Source of the DNA: Eubacterium sp.
GTDB taxonomy: Bacteria > Bacillota > Clostridia > Lachnospirales > Lachnospiraceae
Assembly (NCBI GenBank): GCA_017437905.1
Contig: JAFRWY010000024.1
Location: 1-42,824, forward strand
Length of the DNA stretch: 42,824 bases
Direction: 5' to 3'
Shown here: positions 16,618 to 25,563 of the stretch, in pieces
Position numbering within the stretch: position 1 is the first letter of the stretch
Layout: each line of letters starts with the position of its first letter
Notes under the pieces: model-generated
Databases searched by the model: none
Seen by the model: only the letters and a program-made list of their open reading frames with translations
Told to the model about the DNA's origin: nothing
Translations under genes and position numbers: made by a program

Positions 16618-16669
16618 GGATTGCTCCGCTGCTTCGCTGCTTCCGCAATCCTGCCCCGCCGGCGGGGCA
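16618..16669. other. Two palindromes in the ptb-buk intergenic region
   Basis: GGATTGC (16618-16624) pairs with GCAATCC (16645-16651), and TGCCCCGCC/GGCGGGGCA (16652-16669) is a perfect 18-bp palindrome. Neither is followed by a U-tract in the ptb-to-buk direction, so they look more like mRNA-stabilising or processing hairpins than terminators. This is inference. Confidence 0.4.
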
Positions 16670-16686
16670 TCGCCGGGCTATGACAC

Positions 16687-17613
16687 TTACATCGATGCGT
16701 TCTTCTTCAGCGAATCCGCCACCAGTGCGCCCAGCGCCAGGCTGTTCACCTTCACCTCGAAGGAATCGGATCTGGAGGTCAGGATAACCGGTGCTGCGGT
16801 ACCTGTGATCAGGTTTCCGTTCTTGCTCTTTGAGAAATGAACCAGTCCCTTGTACAGAATGTTTCCTGCATGGATATCCGGGAAGAGAAGTACATCTGCA
16901 TCACCGACGATCTTACGTCCGGATGCCCCCTTATGCTGTGCAGCCTCCGGGCAGGTAGCCAGATCCATGGACAGCGGGCCGTCCACGATGCAGCCTGTGA
17001 TCTCACCGGCCTCATTCATCTTGGTCAGCTGATCTGCATCTACGGTTGCAGGCATCTTCGGATTTACGACCTCAACGGCTGCCAGCGGTGCCACCTTCGG
17101 GTTCTCGATACCGCAGGCATTGCAGATCTCAACGGTATTGCGGATGATATTTGCCTTGTCCTCAAGCGTCGGATACGGAACAAATGCCACATCCGTCAGG
17201 AAGAGCAGATGATCCACGCCCTCGGTCTCGAATACACATACATGGGACAGGGGACGTCCGGTCCGGAGTCCTACTTCCTTATCCAGTACGCTGCGAAGGA
17301 AGTCCTTCGTATCGATCAGGCCCTTCATGTACATATCGGCCTTTCCGTCATGCACCTGCTGAACTGCAGTACGTGCAGCCTCGATGGGATCCTTCACATC
17401 GATGATCTCATAATCATCCAGATTCATGTTCAGCTCTGCAGCGATGGGAGCGATCTTGTCCGCATCACCCACCAGGATGCTGTCTGCGATTCCCTGCTCC
17501 TTTGCGGCCTTAACTGCCAGAAGCACCTCATTGTCCTGCGCAACTGCCACGGAAACCTTCTTCTTCGGGCACTGCTTCACCATAGCTAAAAGATCGTCAA
17601 AACTTTTGCTCAT
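16687..17613 (-). CDS. ptb: Phosphate butyryltransferase
   Basis: Converts butyryl-CoA and phosphate to butyryl phosphate and CoA, feeding buk. 308 residues, the normal Ptb length, of the phosphate acetyl/butyryltransferase family. Recognisable segments are ADMYMKGLIDTKDFLRSVL, LSHVCVFE, GPLSMDLA and DVLLFPDIHAGNILYK. Its neighbour is buk, in the usual ptb-buk order. A strong promoter with an extended -10 lies about 70 bases upstream. The pair marks the organism as using the kinase route; butyryl-CoA:acetate CoA-transferase is the alternative in many relatives. Confidence 0.97.
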   Translation of the reverse strand: MSKSFDDLLAMVKQCPKKKVSVAVAQDNEVLLAVKAAKEQGIADSILVGDADKIAPIAAELNMNLDDYEIIDVKDPIEAARTAVQQVHDGKADMYMKGLIDTKDFLRSVLDKEVGLRTGRPLSHVCVFETEGVDHLLFLTDVAFVPYPTLEDKANIIRNTVEICNACGIENPKVAPLAAVEVVNPKMPATVDADQLTKMNEAGEITGCIVDGPLSMDLATCPEAAQHKGASGRKIVGDADVLLFPDIHAGNILYKGLVHFSKSKNGNLITGTAAPVILTSRSDSFEVKVNSLALGALVADSLKKNASM

Positions 17614-17674
17614 TTTCCTTTTGTCCTTTCATGTTCTTAGGCTTTTAAATGGATAAAAGCCCATAGGTAGTTGT

Positions 17675-17703
17675 ATTTTAGCATTTTCTACATTGTTATG
17701 CAA
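17675..17703 (-). promoter_or_regulatory. ptb-buk promoter
   Basis: Minus strand TTGCAT (17698-17703), 17-bp spacer, TAAAAT (17675-17680) preceded by TGC, an extended -10. The leader contains a GGGCTTTTA...TAAAAGCC hairpin. The -35 box sits right beside the terminator of the preceding gene. Confidence 0.7.
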
Positions 17704-17704
17704 G

Positions 17705-17737
17705 AAAAAGAGGGGACGTCCCATAGAACGTCCCCTC
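17705..17737 (-). terminator. Terminator ahead of ptb
   Basis: GAGGGGACGT (17710-17719) pairs perfectly with ACGTCCCCTC (17728-17737). On the minus strand it is followed by five T residues, ending the wall-protein transcript. Confidence 0.88.
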
Positions 17738-17746
17738 CCGGTAACC

Positions 17747-17992
17747 TTATTCTTCCTTGTCCTTGCCGATCATGTCCGTCAGAGCGGTAAATACCGCGCT
17801 GACCACAGCCAGCCCGATGGCGATGAGCGACAGCGTCTTCTCGGCACTGGTCTTCTTCAATGCCTTCTCGTAGGCCTTCCGCTCTCTCTTTACGGACCGC
17901 TTCTCCTTCTTCTGCTTCGGCGGCTTCGGTTGCTTTACCTTCTTCGTGTCCTTCGCCTTCTTGGCCCGGACCACCTTGTTCTTTTCAGCCAT
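17747..17992 (-). CDS. Small Lys-rich single-pass membrane protein
   Basis: 81 residues. Residues 1-50 are very rich in Lys (KKAKDTKKVKQPKPPKQKK), followed by one hydrophobic helix (about 53-76, LSLIAIGLAVVSAVFTALTD) and an acidic end. I do not recognise a family. GGAGG stands 5 bases before the ATG. It lies 29 bases downstream of the wall-binding protein, and a terminator follows at once, so it is probably cotranscribed. The basic tail should face the cytoplasm and could contact nucleic acid or phospholipid; that is speculation. Confidence 0.75.
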   Translation of the reverse strand: MAEKNKVVRAKKAKDTKKVKQPKPPKQKKEKRSVKRERKAYEKALKKTSAEKTLSLIAIGLAVVSAVFTALTDMIGKDKEE

Positions 17993-18021
17993 ATGCTCCT
18001 CCAGGTTTCCTGTGCTGCTTT

Positions 18022-21000
18022 TTAATAATCGAAGTAGTAGATCTTACCGCCGATCTTCCATACGCCGTAATAAGACTTTCCATCTGCACCGAAGTAGTAA
18101 TAATGTCCGTCGATCTGCTTCAGGGTGTTTCTTAAGATCACGCCGTTGGAATCAGAGTGATAGTATCCGACGTGCTGATTCAGCGCCAGCTTACCCTCAC
18201 CGTCGAAGAGGTAGGTCTTTCCTCCGGAGGTTACAATCCCATTCGAAACAGCCTCTCCGTTATGGAAATAATACCAGTTGCCTTCGATCTGCTTCCAGCC
18301 TGATTCGTAATTAAAGGTCTTAACCAGCACGCCGTCGGAATCGAACTTATACAGCTTGCCCTGGATCAGCTGGATGCCGGTTGCCAGTCCGTCATACTTC
18401 TGATAATACAGTTTCCTGCCGGACAGGAGCCAGCCTCCGAAGTCCACCTTGTAACCTGCCTGGAAATAATACCACTTTCCATCGATCTGCTTCCAGCCGG
18501 TGTATTTTGCAGTTGCTCCCTTTGCGGTTGCGTAGTACTGTCCGTTCTCGTGGTAATAATTCATCCTGTGGTAAGTCCGGACAAATCCGGGTCCTGTCAG
18601 CAGACGGCTGTCGCTGAAGGAATACTCCTTACCGTCGATGGTCAGCGCACCATTTACAAGCGCTCCGCCCTTGAAGTAATAGTAATCATTTCCTGCCTTC
18701 TTCCATCCGTCCGGAAGGATCTTGCCGACCTTCACCTGATAGATTCCGTTGTCATCGAAAATGTACCAGATACCATCGATATACCGGGCACCGGATACAC
18801 AGTTGTAATTGTAGAAATAATACCACTTACCGCCGATCTGCAGCCATTCATCCTTGGCAAGCTTTCCACCGGACTTCGCATACATTCCGTTCTTCGTTCC
18901 GTCCACGTTTTTGATCCAGCCGGCAGTCTTCTGATATGCACCGGTCTGCCCTACCCAGTAACCGCTGGGTGTATAGGTATTCCGCATCATTTCGCCGCCC
19001 TTTACGTAGCAATCACCGACCCAGCCGGTAAAGGGAAGTCCGTTTTTGTAATAATAGTAGGTTCCGCCATGCAGTGTCCAGCCGTCAGCAAATTCCTTCT
19101 TTGCGGTAACCTCACCGGAGGATGCGATGCTGATGGCGGTCATCTGCTCCACAACATCCCGGACAACCATTCCTTCATAATTGAATTTGTAGGTTTTGCC
19201 GTTGATCTCTTTCTCCGTACCGGTTACCAGATTTCCGGTTTCGGGATCCACATAGTACCACCGGCCCTGCAGCTCATACCAGCCCTTCTTAACCTGATAA
19301 CCCTTACTGTTAAAGATCTTCATTCCGTCTTCCCAGATGGTGAAATCCGTCATCATCCGTCCATCGTAGTCGAAGTAATAGGTCTGCTTTCCGATGGTAC
19401 GCATTCCGGTTGCAATCTGACCGTCCTGCAGATAATACCAGGAACCGTTGACCTCGTTCCAGCCGTTCTTCGCCTTTGCGATCCAGACGCCGTCCAGACC
19501 GTAGAAATTGATCCCCGTTTCGGACTCAACCGGACCGGTCAGCATCATTCCTTCCGAATCGAAGCGGTACCACTTGCCGTCGATCTTCTGATCACCGGTA
19601 AGCAATGCTCCGGAGCCGGACACATAGTGGGTCATATTCCTATCCTTCACCCAGCCGCCGGAAACCATGGAACCGTCCTGATTGAAGTAGTAATACTTTC
19701 CGTCCACCTGATGCGCTCCGTAACGGTAAGCGTATCCGTCTTCACCGAAATAGTAATAGTTCTTACCGGACTTCTTCCATGCGTTCTTTAAAAGTGCATT
19801 GTTTTCCACACAGACAAAGTCACAGCGGTTGGCATCCTCATAGAAGAAGCCGTTCTTCGTGATCTCGGTCACGATGCACTTGGAATCCGCATGATAGAGC
19901 TTCCCGTCCAGTGCAAAATACTCATCCGAAATTGCCATGCCGCCCCGGAAGAAATACTTCTTGCCGCCTATGGTCTGGAAACCATCCGGTGCATACGCAT
20001 TCTTTGTATACATGTAGTTTCCGTACCATGCGCTGACATACAGTTCCCCGCCTGCCTTTGCACGGTAATAACGAACGATGCCATCGTTATCAGTCAGCTG
20101 GAACTCTTCATCATCATACATCCGGCCGTTCCAGCCGAATCCGTAGAACTTCGTACCGATCTTCTGAACCGAATACCTATATAAATGAGAATCCTTCGCA
20201 TAGTAATTGTCACCGTTGACAGTAGTCCAGCCGTTATTCTTTGCATCGTAGCAATTTCCGTTCTCGTCAATGATATAGCACTTCTCACCGTCTTCGATGG
20301 TCGTATCCGTGACCAGCCGGCCGTCACTGAAATAGTACTTCTTATCATTGATAACCGTAACTCCGTTCACAGCCGCGCCCTTCGCTCCGAAGTAGTAGGA
20401 GTTGTATCCTTCATGCAGCCACTGGTTGACCAGAAGTTGTCCGCCCTTTGCAGCGAAACAATGCTTTGTGGTGTGCTCCTCCGGATCCCACACCCAGGCG
20501 TGTGATTTCTCATACATGATACCCGATCCGTCAAAGGCATACCATGCATTCTTTACCTGAACAGTCTTGTTCGTGGCAAGTGAAAGAACCTTCTGTCCAT
20601 CCTGATCAAGTTCCTCGATATAATAATACTTTCCGTTTACCTTATGCCAGCCTGCTGTTTTCCCGATCACGGCGGCAACACCTTCCGAGTCGAGAGCATA
20701 CCAGGTATCCTCCACCCTGACCGTGGAATTCTTCATGAGCCGGCCTTCGTAGTCAAAGTAATACTGCTTCTTGGCAACGGTAAGGAGACCTCTTGCAGCT
20801 ATGCCGTCCTCACCGTAATAGAAGTAATTGCCGTACTCATCCTGCGCCCATGCATTCACATAAAGCCGGCCGGTTGCCCGTGCACGGTAATGATGTGTCT
20901 CATACGTGGTATAATCAAAGATGGTGAAGGGTTCGTCTTTATGCAGAAATCCATCCTCCGCGAATCCGTAGAGATACCCGTCGATCTGCATGACCGTCCG

Positions 21001-21291
21001 GGACACATAGGAGCCGTCCACATAATACCGGGTTCCGCCTTCTTCATCCACCCAGCCATCCTGGGTCACCGCAGTCTCTTCTGCTGCTTCCTCTTCCGAA
21101 TCCACAGCCTCTGCCGCACCGGTTTCATCCACCGCCGCAACACTCTCGTCCGCTTCTGTTCCGGACACCTCCGCTTCCGCCTCCACCTGGGATACGTCGG
21201 CCTCCGCAGCTTCCGTATCCATGGTCGCTGCAGGCACCATAATTCCCAGTGCAAGCATGAGGAGCGCAGCTTTCAGTCTCTTGTTCTTCAT
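18022..21291 (-). CDS. Secreted wall-binding protein made of choline/glucan-binding-type repeats
   Basis: 1089 residues. A signal peptide (MKNKRLKAALLMLALGIMVP) is followed by an acidic Glu/Ala/Val-rich stretch (about 22-75), and then essentially the whole protein is a chain of roughly 20-residue aromatic repeats such as GWKQIDGKWYYFQ, TIGGKKYFF and NGKYYYIEELD. These match the cell-wall/choline-binding and glucan-binding repeat families. No catalytic domain, LPXTG motif or transmembrane anchor is visible, so attachment is probably by the repeats themselves. The start at 21291 has AAGGAGG just upstream; an upstream in-frame ATG (21417) would precede the promoter's -35 box. The 81-residue membrane protein is encoded just downstream. 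Confidence 0.9.
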   Translation of the reverse strand: MKNKRLKAALLMLALGIMVPAATMDTEAAEADVSQVEAEAEVSGTEADESVAAVDETGAAEAVDSEEEAAEETAVTQDGWVDEEGGTRYYVDGSYVSRTVMQIDGYLYGFAEDGFLHKDEPFTIFDYTTYETHHYRARATGRLYVNAWAQDEYGNYFYYGEDGIAARGLLTVAKKQYYFDYEGRLMKNSTVRVEDTWYALDSEGVAAVIGKTAGWHKVNGKYYYIEELDQDGQKVLSLATNKTVQVKNAWYAFDGSGIMYEKSHAWVWDPEEHTTKHCFAAKGGQLLVNQWLHEGYNSYYFGAKGAAVNGVTVINDKKYYFSDGRLVTDTTIEDGEKCYIIDENGNCYDAKNNGWTTVNGDNYYAKDSHLYRYSVQKIGTKFYGFGWNGRMYDDEEFQLTDNDGIVRYYRAKAGGELYVSAWYGNYMYTKNAYAPDGFQTIGGKKYFFRGGMAISDEYFALDGKLYHADSKCIVTEITKNGFFYEDANRCDFVCVENNALLKNAWKKSGKNYYYFGEDGYAYRYGAHQVDGKYYYFNQDGSMVSGGWVKDRNMTHYVSGSGALLTGDQKIDGKWYRFDSEGMMLTGPVESETGINFYGLDGVWIAKAKNGWNEVNGSWYYLQDGQIATGMRTIGKQTYYFDYDGRMMTDFTIWEDGMKIFNSKGYQVKKGWYELQGRWYYVDPETGNLVTGTEKEINGKTYKFNYEGMVVRDVVEQMTAISIASSGEVTAKKEFADGWTLHGGTYYYYKNGLPFTGWVGDCYVKGGEMMRNTYTPSGYWVGQTGAYQKTAGWIKNVDGTKNGMYAKSGGKLAKDEWLQIGGKWYYFYNYNCVSGARYIDGIWYIFDDNGIYQVKVGKILPDGWKKAGNDYYYFKGGALVNGALTIDGKEYSFSDSRLLTGPGFVRTYHRMNYYHENGQYYATAKGATAKYTGWKQIDGKWYYFQAGYKVDFGGWLLSGRKLYYQKYDGLATGIQLIQGKLYKFDSDGVLVKTFNYESGWKQIEGNWYYFHNGEAVSNGIVTSGGKTYLFDGEGKLALNQHVGYYHSDSNGVILRNTLKQIDGHYYYFGADGKSYYGVWKIGGKIYYFDY

Positions 21292-21365
21292 GTCCCCCTC
21301 CTTCTTAAATAGTGGTGATAATCTTACGATCTCCCCAAAACAACATGTAAATAAATCTAATGAAT

Positions 21366-21395
21366 ATTTTACGTCAAACATGAATCCCGTGTCAA
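21366..21395 (-). promoter_or_regulatory. Promoter of the wall-binding protein gene
   Basis: Minus strand TTGACA (21390-21395), 18-bp spacer, TAAAAT (21366-21371). An overlapping TTGACG lies within the spacer. The leader is about 70 bases. Confidence 0.6.
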
Positions 21396-21464
21396 ACCTT
21401 TCATACGGGAAATGCAAAGGAAATGTGCCGTAAATCCATCATTCCCCGAAAAGAAACCGCCGGG

Positions 21465-22211
21465 TCACGTCATCCGGATATACTCCCGTCCGCTGCGGTA
21501 GGCCGCCGGCGTCTGTCCCATCAGCTGTTTAAAGGCCGTGGTAAAGGCACTCTGGGAGGAAAAACCCAGGGAATATGCTATATCCGAGATGGAATAATCC
21601 AGATTCCCCAGCATATTTGCCGCCGTCCGGACCTTCACCTGGAGGATGTAGGCCTTCACCGTGGTCCCAACCTCCTTCGCAAAGAGCTTCGAGAAGTAGC
21701 CGGGACTCAGCCCCTCCTTCTCCGCCAGCTCCTCCATCTTCAGGGGCTGGTGCAGATGATCGTAGATATAGTCGATGGCGTGCCGCACATAGAGGGAATA
21801 TTTCCCCGTTGTCTTCCGGAGCTTCCGCATCCGCTCCGCGAAATCCACATGCGCCTGGCCCAGCAGGTCCAGCACCTCATCCACGGTCTTCGACACATCC
21901 GCTTTCTGAATATAGATATCACTGATGGTGTATGCCTCCGAATGCGGAAGCCCCGCCTCCACACACATCCTGGCGATCACACCGATCGACACCACCAGAT
22001 GGTAAATGCTGTTCCGGAGAGGATTCTGCGACAGGACGCCCTTCCCCTCGAAAAAGTTTCCCCTTACCTCAGCATAGTTCCTCTTTGCCTTCTCCACATC
22101 CCCGCTCACAATGGTCTCATATCGCGAGAATTCCTGCCTGACATCCGTCCGGACGAATTCCTCGTCCCTCTGGATATAGAGTCTGTAATCCAGTTCCCGA
22201 TTTGTGTTCAT
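21465..22211 (-). CDS. AraC family transcriptional regulator
   Basis: 248 residues. The C-terminal ~100 residues are the AraC double helix-turn-helix (MEELAEKEGLSPGYFSKLF, then SISDIAYSLGFSSQSAFTTAF and MGQTPAAYR). The N-terminal half (about 1-140) is not a cupin I recognise and includes SIYHLVVSIGVIARMCVEAG; its ligand is unknown. The start at 22211 has GGAGG 7 bases upstream; earlier in-frame ATGs lack a site. It is divergent from the MATE transporter and is a natural candidate for its regulator. Confidence 0.88.
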   Translation of the reverse strand: MNTNRELDYRLYIQRDEEFVRTDVRQEFSRYETIVSGDVEKAKRNYAEVRGNFFEGKGVLSQNPLRNSIYHLVVSIGVIARMCVEAGLPHSEAYTISDIYIQKADVSKTVDEVLDLLGQAHVDFAERMRKLRKTTGKYSLYVRHAIDYIYDHLHQPLKMEELAEKEGLSPGYFSKLFAKEVGTTVKAYILQVKVRTAANMLGNLDYSISDIAYSLGFSSQSAFTTAFKQLMGQTPAAYRSGREYIRMT

Positions 22212-22373
22212 ATTGATACCTCCGGACAACCTGTCCGCCCCCTTCGGATGTCCCCCGTCAACCGCCGGAAATAAAGGCTCCATGACAGATATTTGACAGA
22301 AAAACAATCCACTTAAAACCCCACGTTCATATCATATCATGAAGGCAAAGATTATGCCATAGATTTTAAAAAA

Positions 22374-22388
22374 ACAGTATAAATCTGT
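22374..22388. promoter_or_regulatory. Inverted repeat between araC-type gene and MATE gene
   Basis: ACAG-N7-CTGT, in an AT-rich stretch of the 268-base divergent gap (22212-22479). A nearby direct TGACAGATATTTGACAGA repeat lies around 22280-22300. Either could be a regulator site. No convincing -35/-10 pair was found for either gene. Confidence 0.25.
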
Positions 22389-22479
22389 AAAACAATCATT
22401 TGGAATCGTGATTAAATGCGCATACAGACATACACGGAACTTACACCCGTTTTACGGTATAGGAAAGGACTGATACATC

Positions 22480-23865
22480 TTGGAAAAGACAGCTATGAAA
22501 AGCAAAAGCACCGTATCCGACTTCACAAAGGGAAGTCCGACCCGGCTCATCCTGAAGTTCTTCTGGCCGCTGCTTATGACCAGCATGCTTCAGCAATTAT
22601 ATAATTTTGTCGATACACTGATCGTCGGAAAGGGACTGGGCGACAACGCACTGGCCGCTGTGGGCAATATGGGGTCCCTCTTCTTCCTGATCATCGGATT
22701 CTCCCTGGGCCTCTCCAACGGCTTCGGTATCCTGATCGCACAGAGCTTCGGCGCAAAGCAGTATGACAGACTTCGCAGAAATATCGCATCCACCATCCAG
22801 CTGGCACTGGCGCTGACGATCCTTCTTACACTGCTCAGCCAGCTGCTGCTTCCCTCCGCACTGCGGCTGCTCCGGACGGATGAAGTGATCATGGATGACA
22901 GCCTGCGTTACGGCCGTGTGATCTTCGCAGGACTCTTCTCCGCCATCGCGTATAATGTATCCTCCGGAATGCTCCGTTCCCTGGGCGACAGCAAAACGCC
23001 CCTCAAGGCGATCCTTGTATCCTCGGTTCTGAATCTGGGGCTGGATTCCTTCTTCATCTTTATCCTGCACACCGGCGTGGAGGGTGCGGCCATCGCAACC
23101 GTAATCTCCCAGATCATATCCTCTCTGATCTGCATCCGGCAGCTGGTGAAGATCGAGATCATTCGCCTGCACCGGGAGGATTTCCGGAATGAGAAGTCCC
23201 TCTATTTCGGTCTTCTGAAGAACGGCCTGCCCATGGCATTCATGAATTCCATCACCGCCATCGGGTGTATGGTGGTACAGTTCTTCGTAAACGGCTACGG
23301 CGTGGTTTACACCAGCGCCTACTCCGTATGCAGCAAATACAACAACCTTTACATGAATCCGGCATTTACCGTAGGAAACGCCATGAGTGCCTACACCAGC
23401 CAGAACTTCGGCGCAAAAGAATACGAGAGGATCCGCGAAGGCCTCCGTGTCTGCCTTCGGGTCGCTCTCGTGTCATACCTCCTCCTCGGAAGTATCATGG
23501 TATTCTTCCCGCACCAGCTGGCCACCTTCCTTCTGGAGGGTGAAAGCTCGATCCGGCTCGTGGAAGCCTACCTTCCCCTCACCGGTATGATGATGATCTT
23601 CGTGGATTTCCTCTTCGTATTCCGAAGTGCCGTACAGGGCATGGGCTTCCCCTTCGTACCCATGTGCTCCGGCATCCTGGAAATGGTCCTGCGGATCCTG
23701 ACCATCGCATTCTTCATGGGAACCATCGGTTTCCAGGCAACCGCCTGGGCTGAGGTTGCAGCCTGGTCCGGCGCCATGCTGATGAACCTGGCGGCCTATC
23801 ACCGGGTTATGTCTATGCATCTTCCGAAGAAAGCGGCGCTGCGTCAGAGCTACGCCAGACTGTAG
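22480..23865 (+). CDS. MATE family efflux transporter
   Basis: 461 residues, 12 predicted transmembrane helices. It has the MATE N-terminal pattern (GSPTRLILKFFWPLLMTSML, then QQLYNFVDTLIVGKGLG and ALAAVG) and a second repeat half starting near KNGLPMAFMNSITAIG. It is expected to export drugs or metabolites using a Na+ or H+ gradient; the substrate is unknown. The start is taken as TTG at 22480 because AAAGGA lies 10 bases upstream; an ATG at 22495 would shorten it by five residues. It is divergent from an AraC regulator. The gap to tsaD (23866-24018) holds nothing I recognise. Confidence 0.92.
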   Translation: MEKTAMKSKSTVSDFTKGSPTRLILKFFWPLLMTSMLQQLYNFVDTLIVGKGLGDNALAAVGNMGSLFFLIIGFSLGLSNGFGILIAQSFGAKQYDRLRRNIASTIQLALALTILLTLLSQLLLPSALRLLRTDEVIMDDSLRYGRVIFAGLFSAIAYNVSSGMLRSLGDSKTPLKAILVSSVLNLGLDSFFIFILHTGVEGAAIATVISQIISSLICIRQLVKIEIIRLHREDFRNEKSLYFGLLKNGLPMAFMNSITAIGCMVVQFFVNGYGVVYTSAYSVCSKYNNLYMNPAFTVGNAMSAYTSQNFGAKEYERIREGLRVCLRVALVSYLLLGSIMVFFPHQLATFLLEGESSIRLVEAYLPLTGMMMIFVDFLFVFRSAVQGMGFPFVPMCSGILEMVLRILTIAFFMGTIGFQATAWAEVAAWSGAMLMNLAAYHRVMSMHLPKKAALRQSYARL

Positions 23866-24018
23866 CAGCTATATCGTTACAACGCCTGTACCAAACTGCA
23901 ACATCACAGACGAATCGCAACATACCCACCAAACTACAGCATTCCTGCCGGATCGGATCACGCTTACCAATTCACTGCATCCATACGAACTGCATTACTC
24001 GAATCGGGCGCGGATATC

Positions 24019-25068
24019 CTACCTGGCTCCAATGGGAAGACCCGGTACCGCATTCAATGACAGATCATCCCGGATCCCCCTCCTGTAATCGATATACCCG
24101 GCGGCGCCTATCATGGCGCCGTTGTCTGTACAGAAGATAAATGACGGGCAGACGAAACCGATCCCTTCTGCGGCAGCACGCTCCTGCATGGCTGTCCGAA
24201 GACCCGTATTTGCCGCCACACCACCGGCCAGAGCCAGGGTATTTACTCCATAGTCCTTCGCCGCTTTCACGGAACGTTCCGACAGCACATCGATCACTGC
24301 CTGCTGGAAGGACGCAGCCACATCCGCCTTGTTATAGGGGATATGCTTCATTTCACAACCGTTCAGATAGTTCAGCACCGCAGATTTAAGACCACTGAAG
24401 GAGAAGTCATAGGGTGCTCCCTCGATCACGGCCCGCGGGAACTCGATGGCATGGGGATCTCCCTCCCTCGCCAGCTTATCCACCTTCGGTCCGCCGGGAT
24501 ACCCCAGCCAAATGGCCCGTGCCACCTTGTCGAAGGCCTCTCCCGCTGCATCATCATGGGTCTGTCCGATGATCTCGTAAACTCCGTAATCCTTCACCAG
24601 AACAATATGCGAATGTCCGCCGGAGGCCACCAGGCACATAAACGGCGGTTCCAGCTCCGGATGCTCGATAAGGTTGGCGGAGATGTGTCCCTCGATATGA
24701 TGGACACCCACCAGCGGGATCTGCTTCGCATAGGCGATGGCCTTCGCTGCGCCGACGCCCACAAGAAGCGGCCCCACCAGACCCGGTCCGTAGGTTACGG
24801 CAATGGCATCCAGGTCTTCCCAGCTGCATTCCGCATCCGCCATGGCCTTCCGGATCACCTGATTCACTTTTTCGATATGCTTCCTGGATGCGATCTCCGG
24901 CACAACGCCGCCGTACAGCGTGTGGAGCGGAACCTGGGAGAAGATCACATTTGACCGGACCTCTCTTCCGTTCACCACCACCGCTGCCGCCGTCTCGTCG
25001 CACGAGGACTCAATGCCCAGGATCGTGACATCCTTACTTTCCTTTTTCGTTGCTGTATCGGTGCTCAT
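24019..25068 (-). CDS. tsaD: tRNA N6-adenosine threonylcarbamoyltransferase TsaD
   Basis: Transfers threonylcarbamoyl from threonylcarbamoyl-AMP to A37 of ANN-decoding tRNAs, acting with TsaB and TsaE. 349 residues. ASKHA/Kae1 fold: [15 protein letters not shown] at the N-terminus, the metal-binding HHIEGH at 123-128, GGHSH, and the C-terminal [13 protein letters not shown] plus [16 protein letters not shown] lies 6 bases before the ATG. It follows the unknown 116-residue gene and rnz rather than tsaB-rimI, which sits 2.7 kb upstream. Confidence 0.97.
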   Translation of the reverse strand: MSTDTATKKESKDVTILGIESSCDETAAAVVVNGREVRSNVIFSQVPLHTLYGGVVPEIASRKHIEKVNQVIRKAMADAECSWEDLDAIAVTYGPGLVGPLLVGVGAAKAIAYAKQIPLVGVHHIEGHISANLIEHPELEPPFMCLVASGGHSHIVLVKDYGVYEIIGQTHDDAAGEAFDKVARAIWLGYPGGPKVDKLAREGDPHAIEFPRAVIEGAPYDFSFSGLKSAVLNYLNGCEMKHIPYNKADVAASFQQAVIDVLSERSVKAAKDYGVNTLALAGGVAANTGLRTAMQERAAAEGIGFVCPSFIFCTDNGAMIGAAGYIDYRRGIRDDLSLNAVPGLPIGAR

Positions 25069-25137
25069 GTTCTGCCTCGTCTCTTTCTGTTTTATCGTTA
25101 TCGGTTTCCTTACCTTTTTTCCAGCCGGCGAAACAGC

Positions 25138-25491
25138 TTACCACTTATCATTATCGCCTTTCACCTTCTCCAGTGTCAGATCCCCTGCCGCCGTTGCCTT
25201 CTCCTTAACGAACTGTATCAGTGCCGTTACGTTGATCAGGCTCAGTTCATTGACGATCCGCTCGATGGTGGTTTCCCCTTCATTGATCTCGAACTGCTTC
25301 ACCAGCTCATACCGAAGCTGCCACTCCGTTAACTTCTCGTAATTCACCATGATATCCGCCGGCGTCGTATCGTCGGCATAGTAGATCACAAGCGCCGCAA
25401 GATCCTTCATGATGAAGGTTCTGTCGAGTCCGAAATCATTAAAGAAAATGTGTCTCAGCGCGCAGCTGAGTGCAAATCTGGTTCTGGCCAT
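25138..25491 (-). CDS. Conserved-looking small protein of unknown function between rnz and tsaD
   Basis: 117 residues from the ATG at 25491 (MARTRFALSCALRHIFFNDF). It is mixed alpha-helical and acidic with no transmembrane segment; features include RTFIMKDLAALVIYYADDT and the C-terminal LTLEKVKGDNDKW. I do not recognise a family. The start was chosen for its GAGGAGG site 5 bases upstream. An ATG at 25560, four bases after the rnz stop, would add 23 residues and also has a purine-rich stretch ahead. Its place between rnz and tsaD suggests cotranscription with RNA-processing genes. Confidence 0.7.
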   Translation of the reverse strand: MARTRFALSCALRHIFFNDFGLDRTFIMKDLAALVIYYADDTTPADIMVNYEKLTEWQLRYELVKQFEINEGETTIERIVNELSLINVTALIQFVKEKATAAGDLTLEKVKGDNDKW

Positions 25492-25563
25492 AGTATCCTC
25501 CTCTTCTTCGATCTGCCTTACTCCTTCCGGTGCAGCATCAACTGCTCTGTTCATTAACATTTT

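Noticed and set aside
18022-21291. Possible glycosidase or autolysin
   Set aside because: Only binding repeats, a signal peptide and an acidic stretch are visible; no catalytic domain was found at either end.
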